From Gammaproteobacteria bacterium (GTDB lineage: Bacteria; Pseudomonadota; Gammaproteobacteria; Pseudomonadales; GM7GCV1): a stretch of DNA of 6,291 nucleotides. Position 1 is the stretch's first letter, and each line of letters opens with the position of its first letter. The position numbers and the translations under genes are program-made. Positions 1-5,916 of this stretch are shown in pieces. Location of the stretch: NCBI GenBank assembly GCA_030830945.1, contig JAURLY010000192.1, positions 1-6,291 on the forward strand, in the 5' to 3' direction. The notes beneath the pieces were generated by a model, which was not told where the DNA came from, ran no database searches, and worked only from the letters and a program-made list of their open reading frames with translations.

Positions 1-453
1 AGGATTGGTGCCGGCCTGGTGAAGAACCCCATCAGCGGCAGCCTCATTGCCGGCATCCTGGTAAACCTGGCGGGCATTCCCATTTACGCACCCCTGCTGG
101 ATTCCCTCGAACTGCTCAGCCGCGCCGCCATTCCCGCCGCGTTGCTGTCATTGGGTGCGGGGCTTATCCGTTACCGGGTAAAAGGCGAGATCACCATGGC
201 GCTGGTGCTCACCGGCATGAAGCTGCTGGTATTGCCCGGACTGGTCTGGTTCCTGGCCTTTTTCGTCTTCGACCTGGACATTCTCTGGGCGCGTACTGCC
301 GTATTGCTGGCGTGCATGCCGGTAGGCATTACCGTTTACGTTTTTTCCATCCGCTACCGGAGCTGCGAGAACCTCGTCGCCACGGCCATCGTGCTGTCGT
401 GCATGCTGTCGGTTTTCAGCATCAGCTTCTATGCCTACCTGCTTGGCATCTGA
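1..453 (+). CDS. AEC (auxin efflux carrier) family transporter, C-terminal part
   Basis: The reading frame is open from base 1, so this is the last 150 codons of a gene that begins outside the window; the GTG at 19 is an internal codon, not the start. The protein is very hydrophobic with several membrane segments. It carries an Asn-Pro followed by a Gly/Leu-rich helix (KNPISGSLIAGILVNLAGI), then an IPAALLSLGAGL helix, both typical of the C-terminal half of AEC/bile-acid-type permeases. Members of the family are inner-membrane transporters of small organic anions; the substrate cannot be told from this fragment. It ends ...FSISFYAYLLGI with TGA at 451-453. Its last 44 bases are repeated at 3530-3573, and its last 19 bases overlap the end of the convergent VanZ-like gene. 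It looks more GC-rich than the rest of the window. The family call is fairly secure; a function is not. Confidence 0.8.
   Translation, partial: RIGAGLVKNPISGSLIAGILVNLAGIPIYAPLLDSLELLSRAAIPAALLSLGAGLIRYRVKGEITMALVLTGMKLLVLPGLVWFLAFFVFDLDILWARTAVLLACMPVGITVYVFSIRYRSCENLVATAIVLSCMLSVFSISFYAYLLGI
410..453 (+). repeat. 44-bp direct repeat, left copy (3' end of AEC gene)
   Basis: Bases 410-453 match 3530-3573 at 42 of 44 positions in the same orientation, with 36 identical bases in a row (413-448 against 3533-3568). This copy forms the last codons and stop of the AEC gene. On the opposite strand it supplies the final codons and TAG stop of the VanZ-like gene. A direct repeat at the 3' end of a gene, recurring about 3.1 kb away, resembles the footprint of an element that inserted there and rebuilt the gene end. 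No integrase is present, so ordinary duplication or recombination is equally possible. Confidence 0.85.
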
Positions 454-1304
454 CTAAGCTTCACATAGACCGCCAGCAAGGAAGTGATAGCTAGCATGAC
501 AAAGAATCCCTCTAAAGCACCCATCACATAGTATTCACCGCTTGTGAAGGTGGGGATAGAGCTGCTCAGCAATCCTGGTTCTCTCTGGAAGAAAATTACA
601 GGATTGCCATTAATAATATCGATCCCGCCCGGAGGAACAGTGCCTTTAGGGGTATACCGAAGATAACCGGTCAAGCAAAGCGCGAGCACAGCTAATAAAA
701 GTAAAATGTAAGCCCCGAGTATAACTGTATGAAGCATGCCCCAGACGGGCCTTGTAGCCGGCGCCTGCCTGAATCCGTACCAAGCCAGTAGACCAGCGCA
801 GGCACCTATCTGGTTAAGGACGAAGTCATTAAAGTCGATGTATGAGCTGTTGTTTGGAGTCAGGTAAAAATACTGATTCAATTCATCAAGGATTCCCAGA
901 AATATGACCAGAAACATGAGTGGGAGCAAAGGCCAGTTTTCACGCTTAGCGTCAAAGGCCTGGGCCAGCAGGCAGGTTAGCAAGCCATATTGCAGAAAAT
1001 GAATCATTTCAACATTGGTGGTTGTAATCAGTTTCATGCTTGAGATCATAATTGTAAAAATCAGGCACCATGCGGAGATTGAAAGAACAGGTTTGACACC
1101 ATGCCACCATTGCCGGGCGATAATTGTAGCCATGAACAAGCTGACCAGGGTGGCAATAGTAAGAGTGTGGTCGCGGGGTACAAAAAGCCCAAATGGTGTG
1201 TTGTAACTGGCTACGATCCAGTTTGAAAATTCCAGGTGTAGGGCAGCATTTGCCATCCATGCGGCAAGAGAAATTGCGAGCCAGGCGGCTGTGCCATATG
1301 ACAT
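435..1304 (-). CDS. VanZ-like integral membrane protein
   Basis: This 289-residue protein has about seven hydrophobic segments. Its central part carries the polar signature of the VanZ-like family: E99-M-I-H-F-L-Q-Y-G, then D140-E-L-N-Q-Y-F, then Y-I-D157-F-N-D160-F-V-L-N164-Q-I-G-A. VanZ-like proteins are membrane proteins of unclear biochemistry; the founding member gives low-level teicoplanin resistance, but most chromosomal members have no known role. An extra C-terminal hydrophobic segment follows a soluble stretch of about 45 residues. I chose the ATG at 1304-1302 because GGAG (1313-1310) lies 5 nt upstream and the preceding gene stops at 1307, leaving 2 nt between them. An in-frame ATG at 1322 would overlap that gene by 16 nt and is less likely. 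The tight spacing suggests translational coupling. The stop at 437-435 lies inside the direct repeat. Family confidence is good; function is unknown. Confidence 0.75.
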   Translation of the reverse strand: MSYGTAAWLAISLAAWMANAALHLEFSNWIVASYNTPFGLFVPRDHTLTIATLVSLFMATIIARQWWHGVKPVLSISAWCLIFTIMISSMKLITTTNVEMIHFLQYGLLTCLLAQAFDAKRENWPLLPLMFLVIFLGILDELNQYFYLTPNNSSYIDFNDFVLNQIGACAGLLAWYGFRQAPATRPVWGMLHTVILGAYILLLLAVLALCLTGYLRYTPKGTVPPGGIDIINGNPVIFFQREPGLLSSSIPTFTSGEYYVMGALEGFFVMLAITSLLAVYVKLSQMPSR

Positions 1305-1306
1305 CC

Positions 1307-3208
1307 TTACTCCGGTAGGCATGCCGATAGTATGCCTCGATTAAGGATTTTAGTGACAATCAAGAGGCCCAGCATGGCATTATGTGAGCACTCTATTTCG
1401 GTGATAGGAGGTTCGAAAACGTTGTCGCCGTCACCTGTATCCTGAAATAGGGAAAGGTTCGGAGGTCCCTGATTAGTACGCGCAGGTACGGCATTGCGAT
1501 AAGTATCGCTTCCTTCAAAATCATGAAATAGTGATATTGAGCCGTGGGCAGATGCTCCAAGACTAAAATCGCCCATTTCATAAATGTCATTGCCGGATCG
1601 GTCTTCAAACAGAGTCACACTCAAGTCCCAAGCGAGACCGGCTGCAACAATTTGCCTGGTTCGGTAGTGCTCGTCACCACCATCCTCGCGAAAATAACCG
1701 ATCCCCATGTGAGCACCCCAGCCGAAGTTGTATCGTGACCCCAGGTAAGTGTCACTGCTAATGCCTCCATCGTGGAAAAAGCCGGCGCCAAAATAATATC
1801 CGCCGCCCTGAGCAAATGAACCAGCCGTATATTTGTCATTACCTGCACGATCATCAAGGAACCCGACGCCACCGGGCGTTAGATAACGCACACCAACTCC
1901 AATGCCCTGGCTCCAGCTGTCTGACAATCCCGGTGTTCCGTAACTTGTAGGAACAAGACCGATGGCTGCATAATTGTCGGAACCCTCGAGGTCAGCGAGA
2001 ATACCGAGACCTTCCGTCATACCTACTCCCTGTCCCATGCCTTCGACTTGATAGCGATCATTACCACTCTGATCCAGTAACAAGCCTACTCCAAAAAAAC
2101 CAAATCCCTGCGCCATAGCAGTGGCGATGTATTCATCGTTTCCGGCCAGGTCGTGCAACAACCCAATGCCATACAAACCGAATCCCTGGGTCTGCTCAAG
2201 GGCACGGTAAGTGTCGTTCCCGGCGAAATCGGTTAAAAGAGAAACGCTACCTATCCCGGCTGCATAACCACCCGGCTCGAGAGCGTCATAAATATCATTT
2301 CCGGCGAAATCCATGATCATTTGAGGTAGACCACTCCAAGCATCTCTGGTCCGCAGAGCATAGATATCGTCACCGCCAAGATCGGCTATAAATAAAATGT
2401 CGCTCGCCAAAAGATTGTGGTTGGCACTTCCGCCAAAGAAAACACGGCCGTATGGTGTGAAGTACTGCCCGATAATGCCGCTGCCAGCTCTAGGATGTGC
2501 GGCCATCAGGGCCTGGAGATTATTGCGCCATGCAGAATCGAGAAAACGCGACCATTGAAGACCAGCGCAGAACATAGCGGGAAGGTCTGTGTTGATCATG
2601 GTATCGATGTATCGAATAAATATATCCCTGCTGACATCATCGAATCCACCTCCAAAAGGGTAAGGTTGCAAAAGGTTTATGATCTGGGTGTGGTTGTTGC
2701 GGATGAAGGTCGCTTGTTCTGGAGTCATGGCATCCAGAAAGGCGCTGGTTAGAATGCCGGCAATTGACTCAATCTGTGTTACGGCTGCTTCAAGAGTGTC
2801 AGGAAGATCCAGTGGTTCAGCTGTGCAGTCAGTCGGAAAATACAGTTTTGACCAAGAGTTGAGCAAGGCCTGTAAGGGCTGTTCGCCAGCCTGCCACTGG
2901 GGGAGCATTGATAAACTCTCCTGCAGAACAGGTTGGGCTGCTGTCAGATCATTGGCAATTGTGCTAAACGTGCCCGGCAGAATTGCTCGAGGTGGATTTT
3001 GTTGGAGGCTGCTGGCCAGGATTGAGTAGAGTGAATTAAGATTTTCTGCGTAATCAGTATCGGACTCCAGCCATAACTGAGTTTCATGGAGTGACATAGA
3101 ATTGGGTAAAGATGGCTGGGAATTTAAAGGATTCGTTAAAAAAATACTTAGAAAGAAGGACAGGAATATACAAACAAGGCGAAAGGATTTCAGACAATGA
3201 AGATGCAT
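1307..3208 (-). CDS. Predicted secreted protein with about 12 DxxGNDxY repeats
   Basis: The protein has 633 residues. Residues 1-30 look like a Sec signal peptide: K7 and R10, a hydrophobic core at about 11-24, then a polar stretch ending near NSQP. Residues 31-270 are a mostly helical-looking region that I do not recognise. Residues 276-597 form a repeat array of D-x-x-G-[N/S/D]-D-x-[Y/F], starting near 276, 300, 327, 353, 379, 406, 453, 480, 508, 536, 563 and 590. The period is about 24-28 residues, with one 47-residue spacing at 406-453. Between motifs come Gly/Phe-rich strands such as AQGFGFFGVGLLLD. The pattern suggests a beta-solenoid, perhaps binding metal through the Asp/Asn turns, but it is not the RTX GGxGxDx nonapeptide. 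The ATG at 3208 has AAAGG about 7 nt upstream. It is the first gene of a two-gene unit with the VanZ-like gene. No enzyme motif was seen; an envelope or extracellular role is inferred. Confidence 0.7.
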   Translation of the reverse strand: MHLHCLKSFRLVCIFLSFFLSIFLTNPLNSQPSLPNSMSLHETQLWLESDTDYAENLNSLYSILASSLQQNPPRAILPGTFSTIANDLTAAQPVLQESLSMLPQWQAGEQPLQALLNSWSKLYFPTDCTAEPLDLPDTLEAAVTQIESIAGILTSAFLDAMTPEQATFIRNNHTQIINLLQPYPFGGGFDDVSRDIFIRYIDTMINTDLPAMFCAGLQWSRFLDSAWRNNLQALMAAHPRAGSGIIGQYFTPYGRVFFGGSANHNLLASDILFIADLGGDDIYALRTRDAWSGLPQMIMDFAGNDIYDALEPGGYAAGIGSVSLLTDFAGNDTYRALEQTQGFGLYGIGLLHDLAGNDEYIATAMAQGFGFFGVGLLLDQSGNDRYQVEGMGQGVGMTEGLGILADLEGSDNYAAIGLVPTSYGTPGLSDSWSQGIGVGVRYLTPGGVGFLDDRAGNDKYTAGSFAQGGGYYFGAGFFHDGGISSDTYLGSRYNFGWGAHMGIGYFREDGGDEHYRTRQIVAAGLAWDLSVTLFEDRSGNDIYEMGDFSLGASAHGSISLFHDFEGSDTYRNAVPARTNQGPPNLSLFQDTGDGDNVFEPPITEIECSHNAMLGLLIVTKILNRGILSACLPE

Positions 3209-3234
3209 AGTTAAGCCTTTGCTTGGAACTATGC

Positions 3235-3247
3235 GTGATTAAATCAC
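3235..3247. promoter_or_regulatory. 13-bp perfect palindrome upstream of the repeat-protein gene
   Basis: GTGATT-A-AATCAC is a perfect inverted repeat lying about 27 nt upstream of the minus-strand ATG at 3208, where an operator would be expected. The half sites resemble CRP/FNR-type sites, but the spacing is short: GTGA and TCAC are 5 apart rather than 6, and GTGAT and ATCAC are 3 apart rather than 4. The regulator is therefore unknown. CTATG lies on one side and CATAG on the other, slightly offset. Confidence 0.3.
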
Positions 3248-3466
3248 ATAGCGTCATGTTAGAGAATAAAGACTCTGGTTTTATTCCGGCGAGAAAGGGG
3301 AGGAGTAATAAAAAACTTGGTGATCTTGCCTGGTTGTTTGAAAATATCGGGTGTGCCACTAATTTATTGATGATTCCTCATACAATTGACATGCCGAGCC
3401 GGCTGTCGTTGCCAACATCTTTGTTTGAAAGAACTAATCAAAGATTTCTTGTAGTTGTTGGTTGCG

Positions 3467-3573
3467 CAGTTCAGCCGCTCCGGGATTCCCGCCGCGATGC
3501 TAACACTTGGTGTGGGGCTCAATCGTTACCGATTTTCAGCATCAGCTTCTATGCCTACCTGCTTGGCACCTGA
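3467..3573 (+). pseudogene. AEC transporter gene remnant, internally deleted and frameshifted
   Basis: Bases 3467-3531 align without gaps to 112-176 of the AEC gene at the left edge (51 of 65 identical). They encode FSRSGIPAAMLTLGVGLNRYR against LSRAAIPAALLSLGAGLIRYR. The sequence then jumps to the equivalent of about 411-453, ending FSISFYAYLLGT and TGA at 3571-3573. About 235 bp is missing at the join, which changes the reading frame, so no functional protein is made. The two parts differ in divergence (78% against 95% identity), so the remnant appears chimeric or its tail was converted by or copied from the intact gene. Nothing recognisable as AEC precedes 3467. Confidence 0.75.
3530..3573 (+). 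repeat. 44-bp direct repeat, right copy
   Basis: This is the second copy of the repeat at 410-453, differing at two positions (3532 and 3569). It forms the 3' end of the AEC remnant. The copies enclose about 3.1 kb holding the VanZ-like gene and the repeat-protein gene. Homology stops right after the stop codon in both copies. Confidence 0.85.
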
Positions 3574-3634
3574 TTTTTCACCGAGTTCTGGAAAACCTGC
3601 GCAACTTTCGCAAAATGAAATTTTTGATAAAAAA

Positions 3635-3647
3635 TCGCATTCTGCAA
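3635..3647. promoter_or_regulatory. LuxO-box-like site 1 (one half-site mismatch)
   Basis: TCGCA-TTC-TGCAA matches the Vibrio LuxO-binding consensus recalled as TTGCA-W3-TGCAA. It has one mismatch in the left half and a C at the last spacer position. Its centre (3641) is 21 bp, two helical turns, from the centre of the perfect site at 3656-3668, so both would lie on the same face of the DNA. The downstream gene encodes a LuxO-like protein, which supports the assignment. Confidence 0.5.
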
Positions 3648-3655
3648 CAATAGAT

Positions 3656-3668
3656 TTGCATATTGCAA
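3656..3668. promoter_or_regulatory. LuxO-box-like site 2 (perfect match)
   Basis: TTGCA-TAT-TGCAA fits TTGCA-W3-TGCAA exactly, and the palindrome extends by one base pair each side (TTTGCA/TGCAAA, 3655-3669). In vibrios such sites act as upstream activator sequences bound by phospho-LuxO at sigma-54 promoters, including the qrr small-RNA genes. Here it lies 260 bp upstream of a LuxO-like regulator whose Fis-type helix-turn-helix (LSPSTIYRK) is close to that of LuxO. The site is seen in the sequence; binding is inferred. Confidence 0.7.
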
Positions 3669-3751
3669 AAAGCAGTATGTACATATTTACACAAATTAGA
3701 AAAATCCCTTTTATAACAATTAGATAAAGATATTCATATAAGTCTGTGGGT

Positions 3752-3767
3752 TGGTATGAAATTTGTA
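3752..3767 (+). promoter_or_regulatory. Candidate sigma-54 promoter P1
   Basis: TGGTATGAAATTTGTA fits TGGCACGN4TTGCA with TGG at -24, the internal A and G, and TTG at -12. It has GT instead of the nearly invariant GC at -12. Transcription would start near 3777, placing the two LuxO-box-like sites at about -115 and -136, a normal distance for a sigma-54 activator. The start would lie about 150 nt before the LuxO-like ATG. The -12 mismatch keeps confidence low. Confidence 0.35.
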
Positions 3768-3880
3768 GTTATACACAAAAGAACCCTACTTTCTCGGTGA
3801 ATGGGGATGAGTAGAGGGCGTCAGGGCGGCTTTGCTGGACATGAAGAAACAAAGGTTTTATCTGAAGAGAAGCAACCCCC

Positions 3881-3896
3881 TGGCTAATGTGTAGCC
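3881..3896 (+). promoter_or_regulatory. Candidate sigma-54 promoter P2 overlapping a short hairpin
   Basis: TGGCTAATGTGTAGC keeps the GG and GC doublets exactly 12 nt apart and TGGC at -24, but is poor elsewhere. A start near 3906 would leave about 22 nt of leader including the AGAGG ribosome site at 3918-3922. The same bases form a perfect 5-bp inverted repeat, GGCTA (3882-3886) and TAGCC (3892-3896), with a 5-nt loop. No T-run follows, so it is not an intrinsic terminator. The promoter match may be chance. Confidence 0.3.
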
Positions 3897-3927
3897 GCAG
3901 ATACTGAAAGCAAATGTAGAGGTCAGA

Positions 3928-5346
3928 ATGAATAAGAGTTCCATTTATATAGTGGAAGACAGTAAAGCGACCGCGAATCTTTACAAGTCATACCTCAGTG
4001 AACTTGAGTATGAAACAAAAATATTCCATCTGGGAACAGATGCCATAGAGGCTATTGCAGAAAAACTTCCTGACTTGATGATACTGGATATAAACCTTCC
4101 AGATATAAATGGCCTTGATATCCTGGCATTCATTTCTGCAAACAAACTACCTGTCACAACAATTGTCCTTACATCGCACGGGTCGGCGGAAAATTCCGAA
4201 AAGGCCATGGAGTTGGGAAGTTTTGACTTCATCGAAAAGCCTTGCACAAAACAACGACTACAGGTCACCGTGCAGAATGGAATCGAGCATGGGAACCTTG
4301 TTGAAGTTGTAGAAATTTATAGTGATAAATTCGATAAAAATGAATTTTTTGGTTTTATTGGCAGTTCGATGGAAATGCAGCTGGTATATAGAATGATAGA
4401 GAGTGCCGCTAAATGTTATGCAAGTGTTTTTATTACAGGTGAAAGCGGAACAGGCAAAGAGCTTTGTGCTTTGGCAATACACGAATCTAGCAATAAGAAA
4501 GATAAACCTTTTGTTGCCCTTAATTGCGCTGCCATACCAGGAGAACTGTTTGAATCCGAAATATTCGGCCATGTGAAGGGGGCGTTTAGCGGGGCAGTTC
4601 AGGATCGTATAGGTGCTGTTGAAAGAGCTGCAGGTGGCACGCTGTTCCTTGATGAAATATGCGAAATGGATATCAACCTGCAGTCAAAGTTATTGCGATT
4701 CCTGCAATCCGGGACTTTTGTCAAAGTGGGTGACAACGTGGAAAAACAAGTTCACACGAGGATAATTTGTGCTACTAACCGTGACCCAGTGGTTGAGATA
4801 AAAGAAAAAAGATTCCGCGAAGATTTATTTTACCGGCTGAATGTTCTACCTATTCAAATGCCGGCATTAAGAGACAGGGGTGAAGATATACTTTTACTGG
4901 CGAACCATTTTCTTGAGAAATATTCAAAAAATTTAAACAAGAAATTTCAAGGATTTTCTGAAAGCACGAAAAAATACTTCATGAAATACCAATGGCCAGG
5001 AAATATCAGGGAGTTGAGTAATGTTCTGGAAAATTCCGTCATTATGAATGATGGATTGTCGCTGGAAATGGAAATGCTCCCGAATAGCATGAAAGAAAGA
5101 ATTGAAAAGTGTGACGATTTGTTGGGTAAATACAAGTATGCGTCGCCAGGTAATGTAATTGAATTGAGTGTGGCTTCAAAAATATCTGATGACGTTGAAT
5201 TAGAACCTTTTTGGAAAACTGAACAGAAGGTCATTCAGGCAGCTATAAAGAAATGTGGAGATAATGTGCATCTTGCAGCAAAAAAACTGGAACTTAGTCC
5301 TTCAACAATATATAGAAAGATTAAAATTTGGGACGGCCAGAAATAA
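3928..5346 (+). CDS. LuxO-like sigma-54-dependent response regulator
   Basis: This 472-residue protein has the full NtrC-type layout. The receiver (about 5-120) has acidic E10/D11, phospho-acceptor D54, T82 and K104-P105. The AAA+ sigma-54 interaction domain (about 142-375) has Walker A GESGTGKE (171-178), a GAFSGA loop (218-223), Walker B GGTLFLDE (236-243), FREDLFYRL with arginine fingers (296-304) and WPGNIREL (356-363). The C-terminal Fis-type helix-turn-helix (about 430-468) ends LSPSTIYRK. Several stretches match remembered Vibrio LuxO closely, for example GSS-MQ-VYR, NCAAIP, CEMD-LQ-KLLRF and CATNRDP. LuxO controls quorum-sensing small RNAs when phosphorylated. The ATG at 3928 has AGAGG 5 nt upstream. 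H-NOX follows after 24 nt, so the input here may be nitric oxide. LuxO-box-like sites upstream suggest autoregulation. The usual GAFTGA threonine is serine. No LuxU-type phosphotransfer gene is in the window. True orthology to luxO is not established, so no symbol is given. Confidence 0.9.
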   Translation: MNKSSIYIVEDSKATANLYKSYLSELEYETKIFHLGTDAIEAIAEKLPDLMILDINLPDINGLDILAFISANKLPVTTIVLTSHGSAENSEKAMELGSFDFIEKPCTKQRLQVTVQNGIEHGNLVEVVEIYSDKFDKNEFFGFIGSSMEMQLVYRMIESAAKCYASVFITGESGTGKELCALAIHESSNKKDKPFVALNCAAIPGELFESEIFGHVKGAFSGAVQDRIGAVERAAGGTLFLDEICEMDINLQSKLLRFLQSGTFVKVGDNVEKQVHTRIICATNRDPVVEIKEKRFREDLFYRLNVLPIQMPALRDRGEDILLLANHFLEKYSKNLNKKFQGFSESTKKYFMKYQWPGNIRELSNVLENSVIMNDGLSLEMEMLPNSMKERIEKCDDLLGKYKYASPGNVIELSVASKISDDVELEPFWKTEQKVIQAAIKKCGDNVHLAAKKLELSPSTIYRKIKIWDGQK

Positions 5347-5370
5347 AACCGGAATACGGGGTCACTTGGT

Positions 5371-5916
5371 ATGTACGGCATTATTCAGAATTCGTTAAAG
5401 CAACTCGTCATCGATATGAAGGGGCACGATTGTTGGCTGGAAATCGCAAAAAATGCCAAAGCTGAAAGTGAATATATTGATAACAAGCATTATGACGATG
5501 AAATTACCATGTCACTTGTTAATTCGGCATGTCAAAAGCTTGATCTTGAGGTAGACGCATGTCTGGAAACATTCGGCTTTCACTGGACAACAAAAACCGC
5601 ATATGAAATACACGGGTTTCTTATGGATATGACCGGGAAAAACTTTGTTGAGTTCATGTGCAATGTTAACAGTCTTCATGACAGGCTAACTACTGCGTAT
5701 CCGGATTATTTGGCGCCGGTATTCAGCGTTACGACCGATGGCAGTCAAATGTATGTTATCTACCAGTCTAAGAGGAAAGGTTTGTCATCATTGGTCAGGG
5801 GAATGTTGAAGGGTCTTGCAACTAGATTTTCTCAGGAAATACTCGTTGTAAGTGAAGAAGATCAATCAACTCAGGATATACAAAAAACGCTGTTTACCAT
5901 TGAATTGATAAAATGA
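5371..5916 (+). CDS. H-NOX (heme-nitric oxide/oxygen-binding) sensor protein
   Basis: At 181 residues it has the normal length for a stand-alone bacterial H-NOX. Family marks are the start MYGIIQNSLKQLV, W22 (GHDCWLEI), a Y-D-D motif near 41, the proximal heme ligand H103 (SLHDRL), P111 in AYPDYLAP, and the heme-propionate motif Y131-x-S133-x-R135 followed by KGLSSLVRGMLKGLA. It should be a cytoplasmic protein that binds heme b and senses NO. At the place of the distal tyrosine of O2-binding members, alignment by eye gives a leucine (about L141), so NO selectivity is predicted. The ATG at 5371 has GGGG (5358-5361) upstream; spacing of 9 nt makes it a moderate ribosome site. It is 24 nt after the LuxO-like gene and overlaps the next gene by 4 nt (ATGA), so the three are almost certainly one operon. 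Bacterial H-NOX proteins usually act on a neighbouring kinase or cyclase. Confidence 0.9.
   Translation: MYGIIQNSLKQLVIDMKGHDCWLEIAKNAKAESEYIDNKHYDDEITMSLVNSACQKLDLEVDACLETFGFHWTTKTAYEIHGFLMDMTGKNFVEFMCNVNSLHDRLTTAYPDYLAPVFSVTTDGSQMYVIYQSKRKGLSSLVRGMLKGLATRFSQEILVVSEEDQSTQDIQKTLFTIELIK

Larger units (their letters stand above)
3209..3927. other. Long intergenic region without an intact gene
   Basis: These 719 nt separate two divergent units. 3209-3250 should contain the promoter region of the minus-strand pair and a small palindrome. I see nothing I can name in 3248-3466. 3467-3573 is an AEC gene remnant ending in the direct repeat. 3574-3670 is AT-rich and carries two LuxO-box-like sites. 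3671-3927 holds candidate sigma-54 promoters and a leader of up to about 150 nt before the LuxO-like gene. Open frames here have no family resemblance apart from the AEC remnant. No convincing intrinsic terminator was found. Confidence 0.7.

Noticed and set aside
3084..3359. Minus-strand open frame of 91 residues over the start of the repeat-protein gene
   Set aside because: It overlaps the signal-peptide region in another frame, resembles no family, and the repeat-protein frame is far better supported.
3437..3451. 15-bp sequence repeated exactly at 5926-5940
   Set aside because: It is short and AT-rich, and the two places (intergenic, and start of the HNOBA gene) have no other resemblance, so chance is likely.
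3223..3573. Plus-strand open frame of 116 residues in the intergenic region
   Set aside because: Only its last residues (FSISFYAYLLGT) mean anything, and they belong to the AEC remnant; the rest shows no family signal.
3563..3578. TGGCAC at the end of the right repeat as a sigma-54 -24 element
   Set aside because: The -12 position reads TTTTC, lacking GC, and the TGGCAC belongs to the AEC coding remnant.
3598..3613. TGCG/CGCA inverted repeat as a third LuxO box
   Set aside because: The half sites and spacing do not fit TTGCA-N3-TGCAA and it is not in phase with the other two sites.
3620..3635. ATTTTT/AAAAAT inverted repeat as a terminator
   Set aside because: The stem is all A/T and too weak; it is more likely just AT-rich DNA upstream of the LuxO-box-like sites.
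3882..3896. GGCTA/TAGCC hairpin as an intrinsic terminator
   Set aside because: The stem is only 5 bp and no T-run follows.
3777..3927. A Qrr small RNA gene
   Set aside because: I see no sequence like the conserved Qrr pairing core and no terminator, so it is kept only as an open question.
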